From a virus: a stretch of DNA of 32,579 nucleotides. The DNA is taken from IMG/VR virus record IMGVR_UViG_3300034060_000488, positions 1 through 32,579 of that record, one strand, 5' to 3'. Shown in pieces: positions 15,152 through 22,924 of the stretch. The notes under the pieces are model-generated. The model was not told the DNA's origin, ran no database searches, and saw only the letters and a list, made by a program, of their open reading frames with translations. Made by a program: the position numbers and the translations under genes. Numbering within the stretch: the stretch's first letter is position 1; every line of letters starts with the position of its first letter.

Positions 15152-15520
15152 ATGAGTAATACAAAAAAACCAAAAGTTGGTAAGTCTAAGGCCACCTTTA
15201 TTCCTAAAGGTTACGATTGGGGTCTGTATTTTTGGAGATTGCCTAGTGGACATTTGTTTCAGGATGGTCAAGGTAACCTTTTAAACATTCCATCAATGAA
15301 GCATGATATTTCAAAAATCGCAGAAATTAGAAAAGCAGCGTCTCATTATGGGGAACCAGATGGAGATCCTTGGTTTTACGCGGGGATCAAAAGAGCAACT
15401 GATGAAGAATACTCAGAACAGGTTGATAGAATGAAAAACGGATTGATTCCAAACCTAAACGATATGGGATCAGTACATGACGCTCAACAGTCATTACTTA
15501 AGTATGGGAGTCAAGAATAA
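15152..15520 (+). CDS. Conserved portal-adjacent small protein
   Basis: I start the gene at ATG 15152 (122 residues, MSNTKKPKVGKSKATFIPKG), where the predicted leaderless transcript begins; an upstream TTG at 15104 would run through the promoter and the end of the previous gene. The protein has a basic N-terminus, then YDWGLYFWRLPSGHLFQDGQG, NIPSMKHDISKIAEIRKAA, and GEPDGDPWFYAGIKR. I recognise this as a type of small protein often found just before the portal gene in actinobacterial phages, function unknown. The stop overlaps the portal start (TAATG), implying coupled translation and a role in head assembly. Confidence 0.75.
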   Translation: MSNTKKPKVGKSKATFIPKGYDWGLYFWRLPSGHLFQDGQGNLLNIPSMKHDISKIAEIRKAASHYGEPDGDPWFYAGIKRATDEEYSEQVDRMKNGLIPNLNDMGSVHDAQQSLLKYGSQE

Positions 15521-17154
15521 TGGAAAGACAAGAGATAGCCATTAGGTATTCAAATGAATACAATGAAGAAAATGAATTTATTAATCAAGATCCATTTAAT
15601 AAGTCTTGGGAAGACCTAAAAGATCTTAGTGGAATAAATCTAAACTTTAGACGTAGAACCACAAGAGCAGAAAATAAAATGGAAAAGTCTATTTCTAATA
15701 TACCCACAAATCAAATGGGTCAAGTAGTGGGAACATACGCAGATACTGCGGGGGTACGTTCAACAGGAATTGATGGAGTTAAAACAAAACAAATAAATCC
15801 TGGAGAAGCATATCGAAATGGATATGGTGTTTTTGATGTCATCACCCCTCCTTACAATCTTTATGAATTGGCAAGCTTTTATGATACAAACTTTGCTAAC
15901 CATGCTGCTATTGATGCAAAGGTAGCCAACACGGTAGGTCTTGGATATAGGTTTGAGACTGCCCCAGACGTAGTTATTCGTATGGAAAACATGGAAAATC
16001 AAAGTGCCATGGATAAAGCCAGGAAAAGACTTGAGAGAATCAAGGGTGAGGCTATTGAGTGGATAGAAAGCCTAAACAGCGATGACAGTTTTCTTACAAC
16101 GATGGAAAAAGTAAACTTAGATCTTGAATCAACAGGAAATGCCTACATAGAAGTAGGAAGAACCGTTACGGGTGAAGTGGGATATTTTGGACACATTCCT
16201 GCAACAACCATGAGGGTCAGAAGGATTAGAGATGGGTTTACACAAATAGTCAGTGGACAAGTAGTTTATTTCCGTAACTTTGGGGGAACTAATCCAAATC
16301 CAATTACTGAAGATCCAAGACCAAACGAAGTTATCCACCTAAAGGCATATTCCCCTTTGAATACTTTTTATGGCGTACCCGATATTCTTTCTGCTTATCT
16401 TTCTTTGAAGGGAGATCAGCTTGCTGCTCAATTTAATATTGACTACTTTGAAAATAAGGCAGTTCCAAGATACATTGTTGTTGTAAAGGGAGCAAAGCTT
16501 GATAGTGAGTCAGAGGATAGATTGTTTAGATTCTTGCAAACAGGTCTTAAGGGACAGAATCATAGAACTCTGTACGTCCCACTTCCTGCGGATCAAGATG
16601 GAAACAAGATTGAATTTACAATGGTTCCGATTGAAGCAAATGTTCAAGAAGCTTCTTTTGATAAATATCATCAAAAAAATCGTGACAACATTTTGATGGC
16701 ACATCAGGTTCCTCTTTCAAAGTTGGGCGGTGTAGATGCAGGAGGTCTTGCAGCAGCATTGTCTCAAGATAGAACTTTTAAGGAACAAGTAACAAGACCA
16801 GCACAACGATATATTGAAAAAATGATTAATAAGGTTGTAAGAACAAAAACAGATTTGGTTAGTCTTAAGTTTAAGGAACTTACTCTTACTGATGAAGTTT
16901 CTCAATCTCAGATTCTGGAAAGATATCTCAAGACTCAAGTTATCACTCCAAACGAAGCGAGAGAACAACTTGGAATGCCTCATCGTCCAGATGGAGATGA
17001 AGTTTTTGAAATGACTCCAAGACAGGCAACTGATGCCCGTGCAGATCTTGCAGGGAACAGACAAAGAGACACAGAAAGAGCAAATAATGCATCTGATAGT
17101 GTTGCTACAACCACTGGAAGAAACCCTGCTGGCGAAGGAAGACGTACTTCATAA
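15520..17154 (+). CDS. Portal protein
   Basis: The 544-residue protein forms the dodecameric portal ring through which DNA enters and leaves the capsid. The segment PLNTFYGVPDILSAYLSLKG, followed by AAQFNIDYFENKAVPRYIVVVKG (from about residue 276), is the signature of PBSX-type portals. Before it are NHAAIDAKVANTVGLGYRF and STGNAYIEVGR, and after it the HQVPLSKLGG segment that usually precedes the portal tunnel helix. The length is ordinary for the family. The N-terminal ~70 residues are charged, and the C-terminus ends in a disordered Arg/Asn-rich tail. It is followed after 36 nt by the promoter of the protease gene. Confidence 0.95.
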   Translation: MERQEIAIRYSNEYNEENEFINQDPFNKSWEDLKDLSGINLNFRRRTTRAENKMEKSISNIPTNQMGQVVGTYADTAGVRSTGIDGVKTKQINPGEAYRNGYGVFDVITPPYNLYELASFYDTNFANHAAIDAKVANTVGLGYRFETAPDVVIRMENMENQSAMDKARKRLERIKGEAIEWIESLNSDDSFLTTMEKVNLDLESTGNAYIEVGRTVTGEVGYFGHIPATTMRVRRIRDGFTQIVSGQVVYFRNFGGTNPNPITEDPRPNEVIHLKAYSPLNTFYGVPDILSAYLSLKGDQLAAQFNIDYFENKAVPRYIVVVKGAKLDSESEDRLFRFLQTGLKGQNHRTLYVPLPADQDGNKIEFTMVPIEANVQEASFDKYHQKNRDNILMAHQVPLSKLGGVDAGGLAAALSQDRTFKEQVTRPAQRYIEKMINKVVRTKTDLVSLKFKELTLTDEVSQSQILERYLKTQVITPNEAREQLGMPHRPDGDEVFEMTPRQATDARADLAGNRQRDTERANNASDSVATTTGRNPAGEGRRTS

Positions 17155-17171
17155 CATTTTGATAAAAAAGT

Positions 17172-17180
17172 TGGTATAAT
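17172..17180 (+). promoter_or_regulatory. Extended -10 promoter TGGTATAAT
   Basis: Hexamer 17175-17180 lies 10 nt before ATG 17191. Predicted leader is 0-4 nt and there is no Shine-Dalgarno, so translation is leaderless or nearly so. Confidence 0.65.
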
Positions 17181-17190
17181 AGTAACTAAT

Positions 17191-18519
17191 ATGGAAATTT
17201 CTAAAGCTCATTGGGAATCAGAAGGAAACAGCTTAAGGCTATCAATGCCTATAGCTAAGGTTGACATTGAAAGAAGAATCGTGTCAGGATTCGCTACTTT
17301 GGATAACATCGACAGGCAGAATGACGTTGTTCCTTCAGAAGCAAGCATAAAAGCTTTTGAGGGCTTCCGTGGAAACATTCGAGAAATGCATGATGACAAA
17401 AAGGCAGTAGGAAAGCTAGTATCTTTTAAAGAAGACTCATTCTACGATCAGACAACTGGAGAATTGTATAAGGGAATTTATGTTTCTGCATATGTAAGTA
17501 AGGGTGCTCAAGATACTTGGGAAAAGGTTCTTGATAAAACACTCACAGGATTTTCAATCGGTGGCAATGTAAAAGATTACGAAGATGTATACAACAAGGA
17601 AATGGATAAGTCAATTAGAATTATTAAAGAATACGACTTGTTTGAACTTTCCCTTGTTGATAATCCTGCTAATCAATATGCAAATGTCATTAGTGTTGAA
17701 AAGGGACATGCAGGAGGATATCTTGCAAAAGCCCTCATTGAAAGCGTATTCTGGTGTAAAGAGGACGATACAGTTCAACTATCTTCTGATAGTTCATCAG
17801 ACTGTCCTAGATGCGATAAGAATATGGAGAACATTGGTTTTGTTGAAACTAATGACGCACAAAAGTCAGAAGTAGTAAAGTCTATTCTTTCTACTATCAA
17901 AAATGATGCAAAGGAGGTAAGCAAAATGGAAAATGAAGTAATCAAAAATTCTGACGAAGCAACAGAAGTTGCAGAAGTTCTTACTGAAGAAACAGTAGAA
18001 GCCGCTGTAGAAGAAGTTGTGGAGAAGTCAGTTAAAGAAGATGCTGCAGAAGAGTTGAAGTCAGAAGAAGTTGAGAAGGCAGAAGATACCGAAACAACTG
18101 AAAAGATGGAAGACGAAGAAGCAGATGACGAAGAAGAGGAAGATGATTCCGAAGAAATGAAGGGCGACATGAAGAAGTCTGATGATGAGGATCTAGCTAA
18201 AGCGTATGCTGAAAGCATTGAGGCAACAAAATCAGTCGCCAATCAAATGAATTCTACAATGAACATGCTTGCTGACACCATTAAGGCTCTTAACGAGAAA
18301 GTAGAAGAACTCAACAAGACCGTATCGGGTGTTAAACAAGATGTTGATTCTGTAAAGAATGAGTTTGGAAAGCGTGTGGATGCAGTAGAAAAAGACACCG
18401 CTTTTCGCAAGTCTGGCGACCTTGGAGAGGTCGTGCAGGAGTCCTTTCTATTTGAAAAGACTCAGAACAAATCACTATGGGGTGGACGTTTCCTCACAAA
18501 GTCCGACCTATTCGCATAA
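17191..18519 (+). CDS. Prohead protease fused to scaffold
   Basis: The 442-residue product joins a prohead serine protease to a scaffold. Residues ~1-170 are the protease (HK97 gp4-like, family S78). H67 in REMHD and S122 in LTGFSIGG are the catalytic pair, with E152 in FELSLVDNPAN in the place of the third residue. A short Cys segment follows: C189, then C205-P-R-C208 and NMENIGFVE, perhaps a partial zinc site. Residues ~246-340 are strongly acidic and ~340-410 are a coiled coil (LADTIKALNEKVEELNKTV), as in scaffolds. A perfect ribosome binding site at 17910-17918 allows separate scaffold synthesis. The protease would cleave scaffold and the capsid N-terminus during maturation. Confidence 0.93.
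   Translation: MEISKAHWESEGNSLRLSMPIAKVDIERRIVSGFATLDNIDRQNDVVPSEASIKAFEGFRGNIREMHDDKKAVGKLVSFKEDSFYDQTTGELYKGIYVSAYVSKGAQDTWEKVLDKTLTGFSIGGNVKDYEDVYNKEMDKSIRIIKEYDLFELSLVDNPANQYANVISVEKGHAGGYLAKALIESVFWCKEDDTVQLSSDSSSDCPRCDKNMENIGFVETNDAQKSEVVKSILSTIKNDAKEVSKMENEVIKNSDEATEVAEVLTEETVEAAVEEVVEKSVKEDAAEELKSEEVEKAEDTETTEKMEDEEADDEEEEDDSEEMKGDMKKSDDEDLAKAYAESIEATKSVANQMNSTMNMLADTIKALNEKVEELNKTVSGVKQDVDSVKNEFGKRVDAVEKDTAFRKSGDLGEVVQESFLFEKTQNKSLWGGRFLTKSDLFA
17910..17918 (+). promoter_or_regulatory. Internal Shine-Dalgarno for nested scaffold
   Basis: AAAGGAGGT lies 7 nt before the in-frame ATG at 17926, inside the protease-scaffold gene. It is the strongest ribosome binding site in the window, whereas the full-length start at 17191 has none. 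Confidence 0.8.
17926..18519 (+). CDS. Nested capsid scaffold protein (internal start)
   Basis: From the ATG at 17926 (residue 246 of the fusion, same frame) a 197-residue product starting MENEVIKNSDEATEV would contain only the acidic region and the coiled coil. Scaffolds of tailed phages are commonly acidic, helical and made in large excess over the protease. Internal in-frame starts are a known way to achieve this (lambda C/Nu3 is the classic case). The ending, QNKSLWGGRFLTKSDLFA, may be the capsid-binding tail. Supported by the AAAGGAGGT site; expression is inferred. Confidence 0.75.
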   Translation: MENEVIKNSDEATEVAEVLTEETVEAAVEEVVEKSVKEDAAEELKSEEVEKAEDTETTEKMEDEEADDEEEEDDSEEMKGDMKKSDDEDLAKAYAESIEATKSVANQMNSTMNMLADTIKALNEKVEELNKTVSGVKQDVDSVKNEFGKRVDAVEKDTAFRKSGDLGEVVQESFLFEKTQNKSLWGGRFLTKSDLFA

Positions 18520-18551
18520 AAATACAAAAAGAAAAATGGAGGTGAAATACA

Positions 18552-19694
18552 ATGTCAGAAAAAATTTTAAAGAATCAACCAAGCAGTGAAACTGATGGAT
18601 GGAGCCCAGAACCAGCAGCAGCACCAGGTCTTTACCAAGGTGAAGGCGCAGTTGCCGCAGGTGGAATCGGTTCCGTTGTAGATCCAGCTGCTGGTGTATT
18701 GGGTAACGTCCCAAACGCTAACTATGGAGATACGACAGGACCAAACGCTGTTAATCCAACAGGAGTACTTTCAGGTCTTTTGAATCCAGAACAGGCTCGT
18801 CGTTTTATCGACTATGTTTGGGATGGAACAGTCCTGGCTAAGGATGGTCGCAGAGTAACCATGCGAGCAAACACAATGGAGATCGAAAAAGTCAACGTTG
18901 GCGAGCGTGTTATTCGTGCAGCAGCACAGGCACTTGGTAGTTATGAAAACGCAGGTGCAACCTTCTCGAAGGTAGAACTTACCACAAAGAAGATTCGTCT
19001 TGACTGGGAAGTTTCAACGGAGGCACTTGAAGATAATATCGAAGGTGGCGCTCTGGAGGATCATCTCGTTCGTTTGATGACGAATGCTTTTGCTAATGAT
19101 ATCGAAGACCTAGCAATTAATGGTGACGGCGGAGCTGACCCATTCCTCGGAATTATGGATGGTTTTGTCAATCAGGTTAAGACAAGTGGAGACGCTCATG
19201 AAGCAGTCGTCACAGTGTCTAACAATGCATGGACCCCAGAAGTAATGCAGCAAATCATTTACGCATTGCCTCGTAAGTACCGTGCAGTCAAGAGCAACTT
19301 GCGTTTCTACGCAGGAACAGATGCTTTTGCTGGTATCGTTGCTAACAACGGAACCCTTGCTGATGCAATCGCAGCAGCATTCGATCCAAGAGTTGCAGGT
19401 ACAGAGCGTAACCGTCAAGCATACCTTGATGGTGCAGGACAAACATTCGGTAATGCTAACATTACGCGAGTGCTTGGTGTAGATGTTCTTGAAGTTCCTT
19501 ACTACCCAGCAGACTATGTTGACCTAACATTCCCTGCTAACCGTGTATGGGGATTCCAACGCGACATCACAGTCAACCGTGAATACCAAGCAAAGAAGGA
19601 CACAATCGAATACACCGTATTCGTTCGTCTCGGAATTGCATGGGAAGAACTTGATGCAGTAGCTTATGCTGATGCAGCAGTAGACCCTTCCTAA
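18552..19694 (+). CDS. Major capsid protein
   Basis: The 380-residue protein follows the protease-scaffold gene, the position of the capsid gene in HK97-type head modules. Its N-terminal ~70 residues are Ala/Gly/Pro-rich and could be a delta domain or flexible arm. Next come LSGLLNPEQARRFIDYVWDGTVLA and KVELTTKKIRLDWEVSTEALEDNIEGGALEDHL, matching the spine-helix and E-loop regions of HK97-fold capsids, and the ending ITVNREYQAKKDTIEYTVFVRLGIAWEE fits the closing strand. GGAGGTGA lies 6-7 nt before ATG. Codon use is shifted toward C-ending codons compared with neighbours, as expected for the most abundant protein. Confidence 0.93.
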   Translation: MSEKILKNQPSSETDGWSPEPAAAPGLYQGEGAVAAGGIGSVVDPAAGVLGNVPNANYGDTTGPNAVNPTGVLSGLLNPEQARRFIDYVWDGTVLAKDGRRVTMRANTMEIEKVNVGERVIRAAAQALGSYENAGATFSKVELTTKKIRLDWEVSTEALEDNIEGGALEDHLVRLMTNAFANDIEDLAINGDGGADPFLGIMDGFVNQVKTSGDAHEAVVTVSNNAWTPEVMQQIIYALPRKYRAVKSNLRFYAGTDAFAGIVANNGTLADAIAAAFDPRVAGTERNRQAYLDGAGQTFGNANITRVLGVDVLEVPYYPADYVDLTFPANRVWGFQRDITVNREYQAKKDTIEYTVFVRLGIAWEELDAVAYADAAVDPS

Positions 19695-19714
19695 TCACAA
19701 CTAAATAAGTTTGT

Positions 19715-19740
19715 GGGGGACTGGCATTAGCTGGTCCCCT
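19715..19740 (+). terminator. Terminator-like hairpin after capsid gene
   Basis: GGGGACTGGC (19716-19725) pairs with GCTGGTCCCC (19730-19739) around ATTA, with two wobble pairs. There is no T-tract, so it may only attenuate or protect the 3' end. A promoter follows 13 nt later. Confidence 0.65.
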
Positions 19741-19752
19741 TCAAGCATATTC

Positions 19753-19761
19753 TGATATAAT
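19753..19761 (+). promoter_or_regulatory. Extended -10 promoter TGATATAAT
   Basis: Hexamer 19756-19761. Predicted start near 19768, in the AAAGGAAGG ribosome binding sequence that precedes ATG 19783. Confidence 0.7.
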
Positions 19762-19782
19762 TAACTAAAGGAAGGTACATAA

Positions 19783-20250
19783 ATGTCAAACTTTGAAAAA
19801 ATGACTGTTGCTCAGCTTAAAGAATATGCTGAAGAGAATTATATCGATATTTCTCAAGCAAAAACAAAAAGTTCTATCTTGTCAGTATTGTTAAATACAA
19901 ATGCAAAGATTTCTGTTGTTGAACAGGCAGAAGACAATCAAGTTATTGGATCTGAAAAGACTGTAGTGAGAAAAAGAATCCCTATGTCTAATTCAAGACA
20001 AAACGAAAATAATGTAGTTATTGTGGGATCAGCAAATACTTTTAGTAATAAAAAAGATGTTTCATCAGAAAAAAAAGATTCTAGTGAGAAGATTGCCCTT
20101 TATTCTGAAAAGAATATGAATTGGGTTTCGGTAGGAACGGTTAGCAAAGGATATAACATTGTTACGAAGGAGGCAGCCGAAATGTGGCTTACTCGTAAGG
20201 GTGTTCGTAAAACAACCCCTCAAGAGGTAGCAACTCATTACGGCCTATAA
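19783..20250 (+). CDS. Head-associated protein with SAP/Rho-N-like start
   Basis: The 155-residue product begins MTVAQLKEYAEENYIDISQAKTKSSILSVL, a helix-extended-helix start like Rho N-terminal or SAP/HeH domains, which bind nucleic acid. A polar, Lys/Ser/Asn-rich linker (about 55-105) follows, then a compact C-terminal region (ALYSEKNMNWVSVGTVSKGYNIVTKEAAEMWL...PQEVATHYGL). Small proteins with this start often follow the capsid gene in actinobacterial phages. It may link DNA or capsid to the connector. The next gene starts only 3 nt after its stop. Confidence 0.7.
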   Translation: MSNFEKMTVAQLKEYAEENYIDISQAKTKSSILSVLLNTNAKISVVEQAEDNQVIGSEKTVVRKRIPMSNSRQNENNVVIVGSANTFSNKKDVSSEKKDSSEKIALYSEKNMNWVSVGTVSKGYNIVTKEAAEMWLTRKGVRKTTPQEVATHYGL

Positions 20251-20253
20251 AAA

Positions 20254-21210
20254 ATGAACATACTCAGACAGACACCCTTTCCATTATCGGTGTCCTATGA
20301 TGGCCTTACGCCAAGCACAGACTATGCCCTGGAGATCTATGACGATCATACAGAATTAGAACTATCAATTACACTCACATCAGACTCAAATGGTGTTGTT
20401 TCGTATGAGCTTCCGACAACATTTGAAAAATATGATGAAACCTACTCTCTTTATATTTATAGCCTTGATGTAGAAGATGAACCAGATGAAACCGTTGTTA
20501 TGGATAATCTGTATATTTACAGACCGTATATTAATCCATTGCTATTGGGTGATCCTGGATGTGACAGTGAAGAGTATCTTAATCTAGAAAGAACTGCAAG
20601 ACAAATTATAGACACTATGGTGGGAGGATTTTACTATACTCGCGGGGAAATAGAAACCACAGGTCTTGGAGCAGACTATCTACCTCTATCTAAGAGAACA
20701 AACAAGATAAATGCTGTCTATGAAAACAATGTAAAAGTTTATGATAGAGTTACTCCAATTACAGGACAGTATTCCTATATGTTAAGTCCAGATAAAACTG
20801 CAATGACCATAGGCGTTGACGGTAGTTATAATAGGCAACAGTCTAAGACTGTAAGCATCCCAGTTGGGGCATCTGATTCTTTTATGCTTTATGGAGATGA
20901 CTACGATCAAATTTTAGCTTTAACAGAAATAAAAGGACCTTCTATATTTCCAAGAGATTGGGATTATACAGTTTATGGAGATTTTGGATGGCCCGTAGTT
21001 CCACAAGATATTAAAGATGCAGCAAGAATGCTCATGGATGATATGAAATGTGGAAGGCTTTCTTATATCCAAAAATATGTTACAGAATATCAAACAGATC
21101 AATTTAGGGTAAAGTATAGTGACCTTTCTTTAAGAGGAACTGGAAATCTTTTAGTAGATAGAATTTTGCAAAATTACTCAATACCCATATACCGCCTTGG
21201 AGTACTATAA
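20254..21210 (+). CDS. Head-tail connector with N-terminal Ig-like domain
   Basis: The 318-residue protein has two parts. Residues ~1-85 form a fibronectin/Ig-like beta domain (FPLSVSYDGLTPSTDYALEIYDD ... YSLYIYSLDVEDE, shown in pieces). The rest looks like an HK97 gp6-type connector subunit, ending PQDIKDAARMLMDDMKCGRLSYIQKYVTEYQ and LRGTGNLLVDRILQNYSIP, the helix-rich region that packs under the portal. Connectors are usually near 100-200 residues, so the added domain is notable. It might project outward as decoration. There is no clear ribosome binding site; it is coupled to the gene before by a 3-nt gap and overlaps the next start (TAATG). Confidence 0.72.
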   Translation: MNILRQTPFPLSVSYDGLTPSTDYALEIYDDHTELELSITLTSDSNGVVSYELPTTFEKYDETYSLYIYSLDVEDEPDETVVMDNLYIYRPYINPLLLGDPGCDSEEYLNLERTARQIIDTMVGGFYYTRGEIETTGLGADYLPLSKRTNKINAVYENNVKVYDRVTPITGQYSYMLSPDKTAMTIGVDGSYNRQQSKTVSIPVGASDSFMLYGDDYDQILALTEIKGPSIFPRDWDYTVYGDFGWPVVPQDIKDAARMLMDDMKCGRLSYIQKYVTEYQTDQFRVKYSDLSLRGTGNLLVDRILQNYSIPIYRLGVL

Positions 21211-21644
21211 TGGACTCCTGCTATGATCACTTGATGTCTATGAGTATGGATATTTATTATTCTACTGAGTCTCAAGATGATCTTGGAATAGAACAAAAAA
21301 CTTGGAGCCTTGATCAAACCCTTTTGGGGTATGCAGAAATTTTAGGGGCGGTAGAAAGAGATGGAATAAAAGGTGGTAAGTTTTTTGAGTATGAAGATAA
21401 GTTAATTGGAAGAACCAAAAAAGATCCTAGAGTATCTTTAGAAGGTTTATATTATCCTATAACTAATATAATCATTACTGATATAAAAGATAAAAGAACA
21501 AATACAAGTTTATACGTTGAAGAAGAAGGAAAGTCTGTAATATATGAAATACTCTCTGTCGAGCCTTATGTTAATCCTTGGAATGAAATAGAGTACTATA
21601 AGATTTTCTTTAACAGGTCAGATAGACAGGATTTGAAAAAATGA
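21210..21644 (+). CDS. Probable head-closure (stopper) protein
   Basis: The 144-residue product is coupled to the connector (TAATG) and to the next gene (ATGA). It reads as a beta-rich protein: SMDIYYSTESQDDLGIEQKTW, then GLYYPITNIIITDIK, then IYEILSVEPYVNPWNEIEYYKIFFNR. Position, size and the C-terminal strand pattern fit the head-closure subunit below the connector, which stops DNA leaving the head. Identification is mainly by order. Confidence 0.6.
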   Translation: MDSCYDHLMSMSMDIYYSTESQDDLGIEQKTWSLDQTLLGYAEILGAVERDGIKGGKFFEYEDKLIGRTKKDPRVSLEGLYYPITNIIITDIKDKRTNTSLYVEEEGKSVIYEILSVEPYVNPWNEIEYYKIFFNRSDRQDLKK

Positions 21645-22315
21645 TAACTGTCAAGCTAGAGTCAAATGACTTTAAAAAAGTTTTTAAGAATACCGTTCAA
21701 TACACAGAAGGATTTATTCAAGGAATAAATTTAAATAGGTTGGAATTTAACAGGGTTCTTGGAGGATATACTGCTGAAGCTTTGGGCATGTATATAGATT
21801 CTAAAGCAAGATCTAATCCAGAAATGCTTCATCATGTGTATGAATGGAAAAAAACGGGGGATCGGTCATCAAGGTTATTTAAGATAAATGTTAATGCAAC
21901 AAACACATCTATTCTTCTTAACGGAAAATTTGTTTTGTCCAATCAGCCAGCTTCAGAATCGGGACAAGTATTTTCTAATAAAGCAGAGATTATGGAAAAC
22001 GCCATTAGCGTAACCATCTCTCCAAAGAACTCTCCAGTTCTTGTTTTTCAAGATGGAGACGAAACGGTTTTTACAACAAAATCTATCTATGTGGCTCATC
22101 CAGGAGGAGATCAAGTTGCTGGAAGTTTTGGAGGAGCAATAGAAGAGTTTTTTAATTCTTATTTTGTTTTTTCAATACTTGAGCCACTTATGAAAAAATT
22201 AAGGAATCCAAAAGAATTTTCAGCTATGTTTTCTCAAGGAGCAAAGTCTGGAAAGTCTGTTGGAGTTATAGCTGGAAGAAAGTACTTTAGTTATAATAGG
22301 GAGGCGATTGTATGA
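21641..22315 (+). CDS. Probable neck / head-tail joining protein
   Basis: The 224-residue protein follows the stopper candidate by ATGA overlap. It opens with ITVKLESNDFKKVFKNTVQYTEGFIQGI, and has a central YIDSKARSNPEMLHHVYEWKKTGDRSSRLFK and a beta segment SVTISPKNSPVLVFQDG. HK97 gp10-type joining proteins usually have an N-terminal helix and a similar central region, so this is the best guess. Its length is slightly above usual. No enzymatic motif. Confidence 0.58.
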   Translation: MITVKLESNDFKKVFKNTVQYTEGFIQGINLNRLEFNRVLGGYTAEALGMYIDSKARSNPEMLHHVYEWKKTGDRSSRLFKINVNATNTSILLNGKFVLSNQPASESGQVFSNKAEIMENAISVTISPKNSPVLVFQDGDETVFTTKSIYVAHPGGDQVAGSFGGAIEEFFNSYFVFSILEPLMKKLRNPKEFSAMFSQGAKSGKSVGVIAGRKYFSYNREAIV

Positions 22316-22845
22316 GTCTTGAAGATTTGGTGGTAGCTCCAGCAATTGTTAATAAGTATCTTTGGGATACTATGAAAGCTATTCAGCCATCCTTGTCTGA
22401 AAGCAAGAACTATGGACAAACAATACCAATTTTCCCATTGGGAGATGCATCTTCAGGAAAGAAAAGCTGGGAAAACAAAAGTTATATTATTTATGACAGG
22501 ATGTTTACCAAAATGAAGGATTCTTTTTATCCTATAAAATGTGAAGAAATCAGGTATAACCTAAAAGCAAAAGAAAGAGATACTTTTATCTGGGGATCTG
22601 CAATTCAGACTATCCTGGACAGATCAGATGATGCAGGAAAAGATATAAACAAGTGGATAAGAGACCATGGCGGCAAGGATATATATCCCATATTCTTTCA
22701 CAAGCTTAGAGTTTATCAAGTTGCATCATCTTTGGCAACAGAAACAGAAAATTTAAGAGATTTTAGCATAAGACCTTATTATGTTTCTGAGTTTATAATT
22801 GATATGGAATATCACTATACTAACTCCCTGGAAGATTATCTGTAA
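22312..22845 (+). CDS. Probable tail terminator protein
   Basis: The 177-residue product overlaps the preceding gene by ATGA and is the last gene before the tail tube, the usual place of the tail terminator (completion) protein. It opens SLEDLVVAPAIVNKYLWDTMK, has the central IIYDRMFTKMKDSFYPIKCEEIRYNLK, and ends with strands SIRPYYVSEFIIDMEYHY, consistent with an alpha/beta fold. Assignment is by order and fold-like appearance only. Confidence 0.6.
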   Translation: MSLEDLVVAPAIVNKYLWDTMKAIQPSLSESKNYGQTIPIFPLGDASSGKKSWENKSYIIYDRMFTKMKDSFYPIKCEEIRYNLKAKERDTFIWGSAIQTILDRSDDAGKDINKWIRDHGGKDIYPIFFHKLRVYQVASSLATETENLRDFSIRPYYVSEFIIDMEYHYTNSLEDYL

Positions 22846-22855
22846 AAAAATGCTG

Positions 22856-22861
22856 TATAAT
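22856..22861 (+). promoter_or_regulatory. TATAAT promoter of tail tube gene
   Basis: TGCTGTATAAT has TG directly before TATAAT and a second TG one step further out, a near match to the motif of other units. Predicted start near 22868 gives a leader of about 57 nt, the longest here. Confidence 0.55.
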
Positions 22862-22881
22862 CTATATTGAGGAAACACCAC

Positions 22882-22906
22882 CCATATATAAAAAAATAAT
22901 ATATGG
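22882..22906 (+). promoter_or_regulatory. 5'-leader hairpin before tail tube gene
   Basis: CCATATAT (22882-22889) is complementary to ATATATGG (22899-22906), loop of 9 nt. It lies between the predicted start and the AGAGAGGT ribosome binding site (22909-22916), so it could stabilise or regulate the mRNA. Confidence 0.5.
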
Positions 22907-22924
22907 AAAGAGAGGTAAAAAATT

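Noticed and set aside
17775-18242. Ser-rich frame on the - strand opposite the scaffold
   Set aside because: It is the reverse of GAA/GAT-rich acidic codons in the scaffold.
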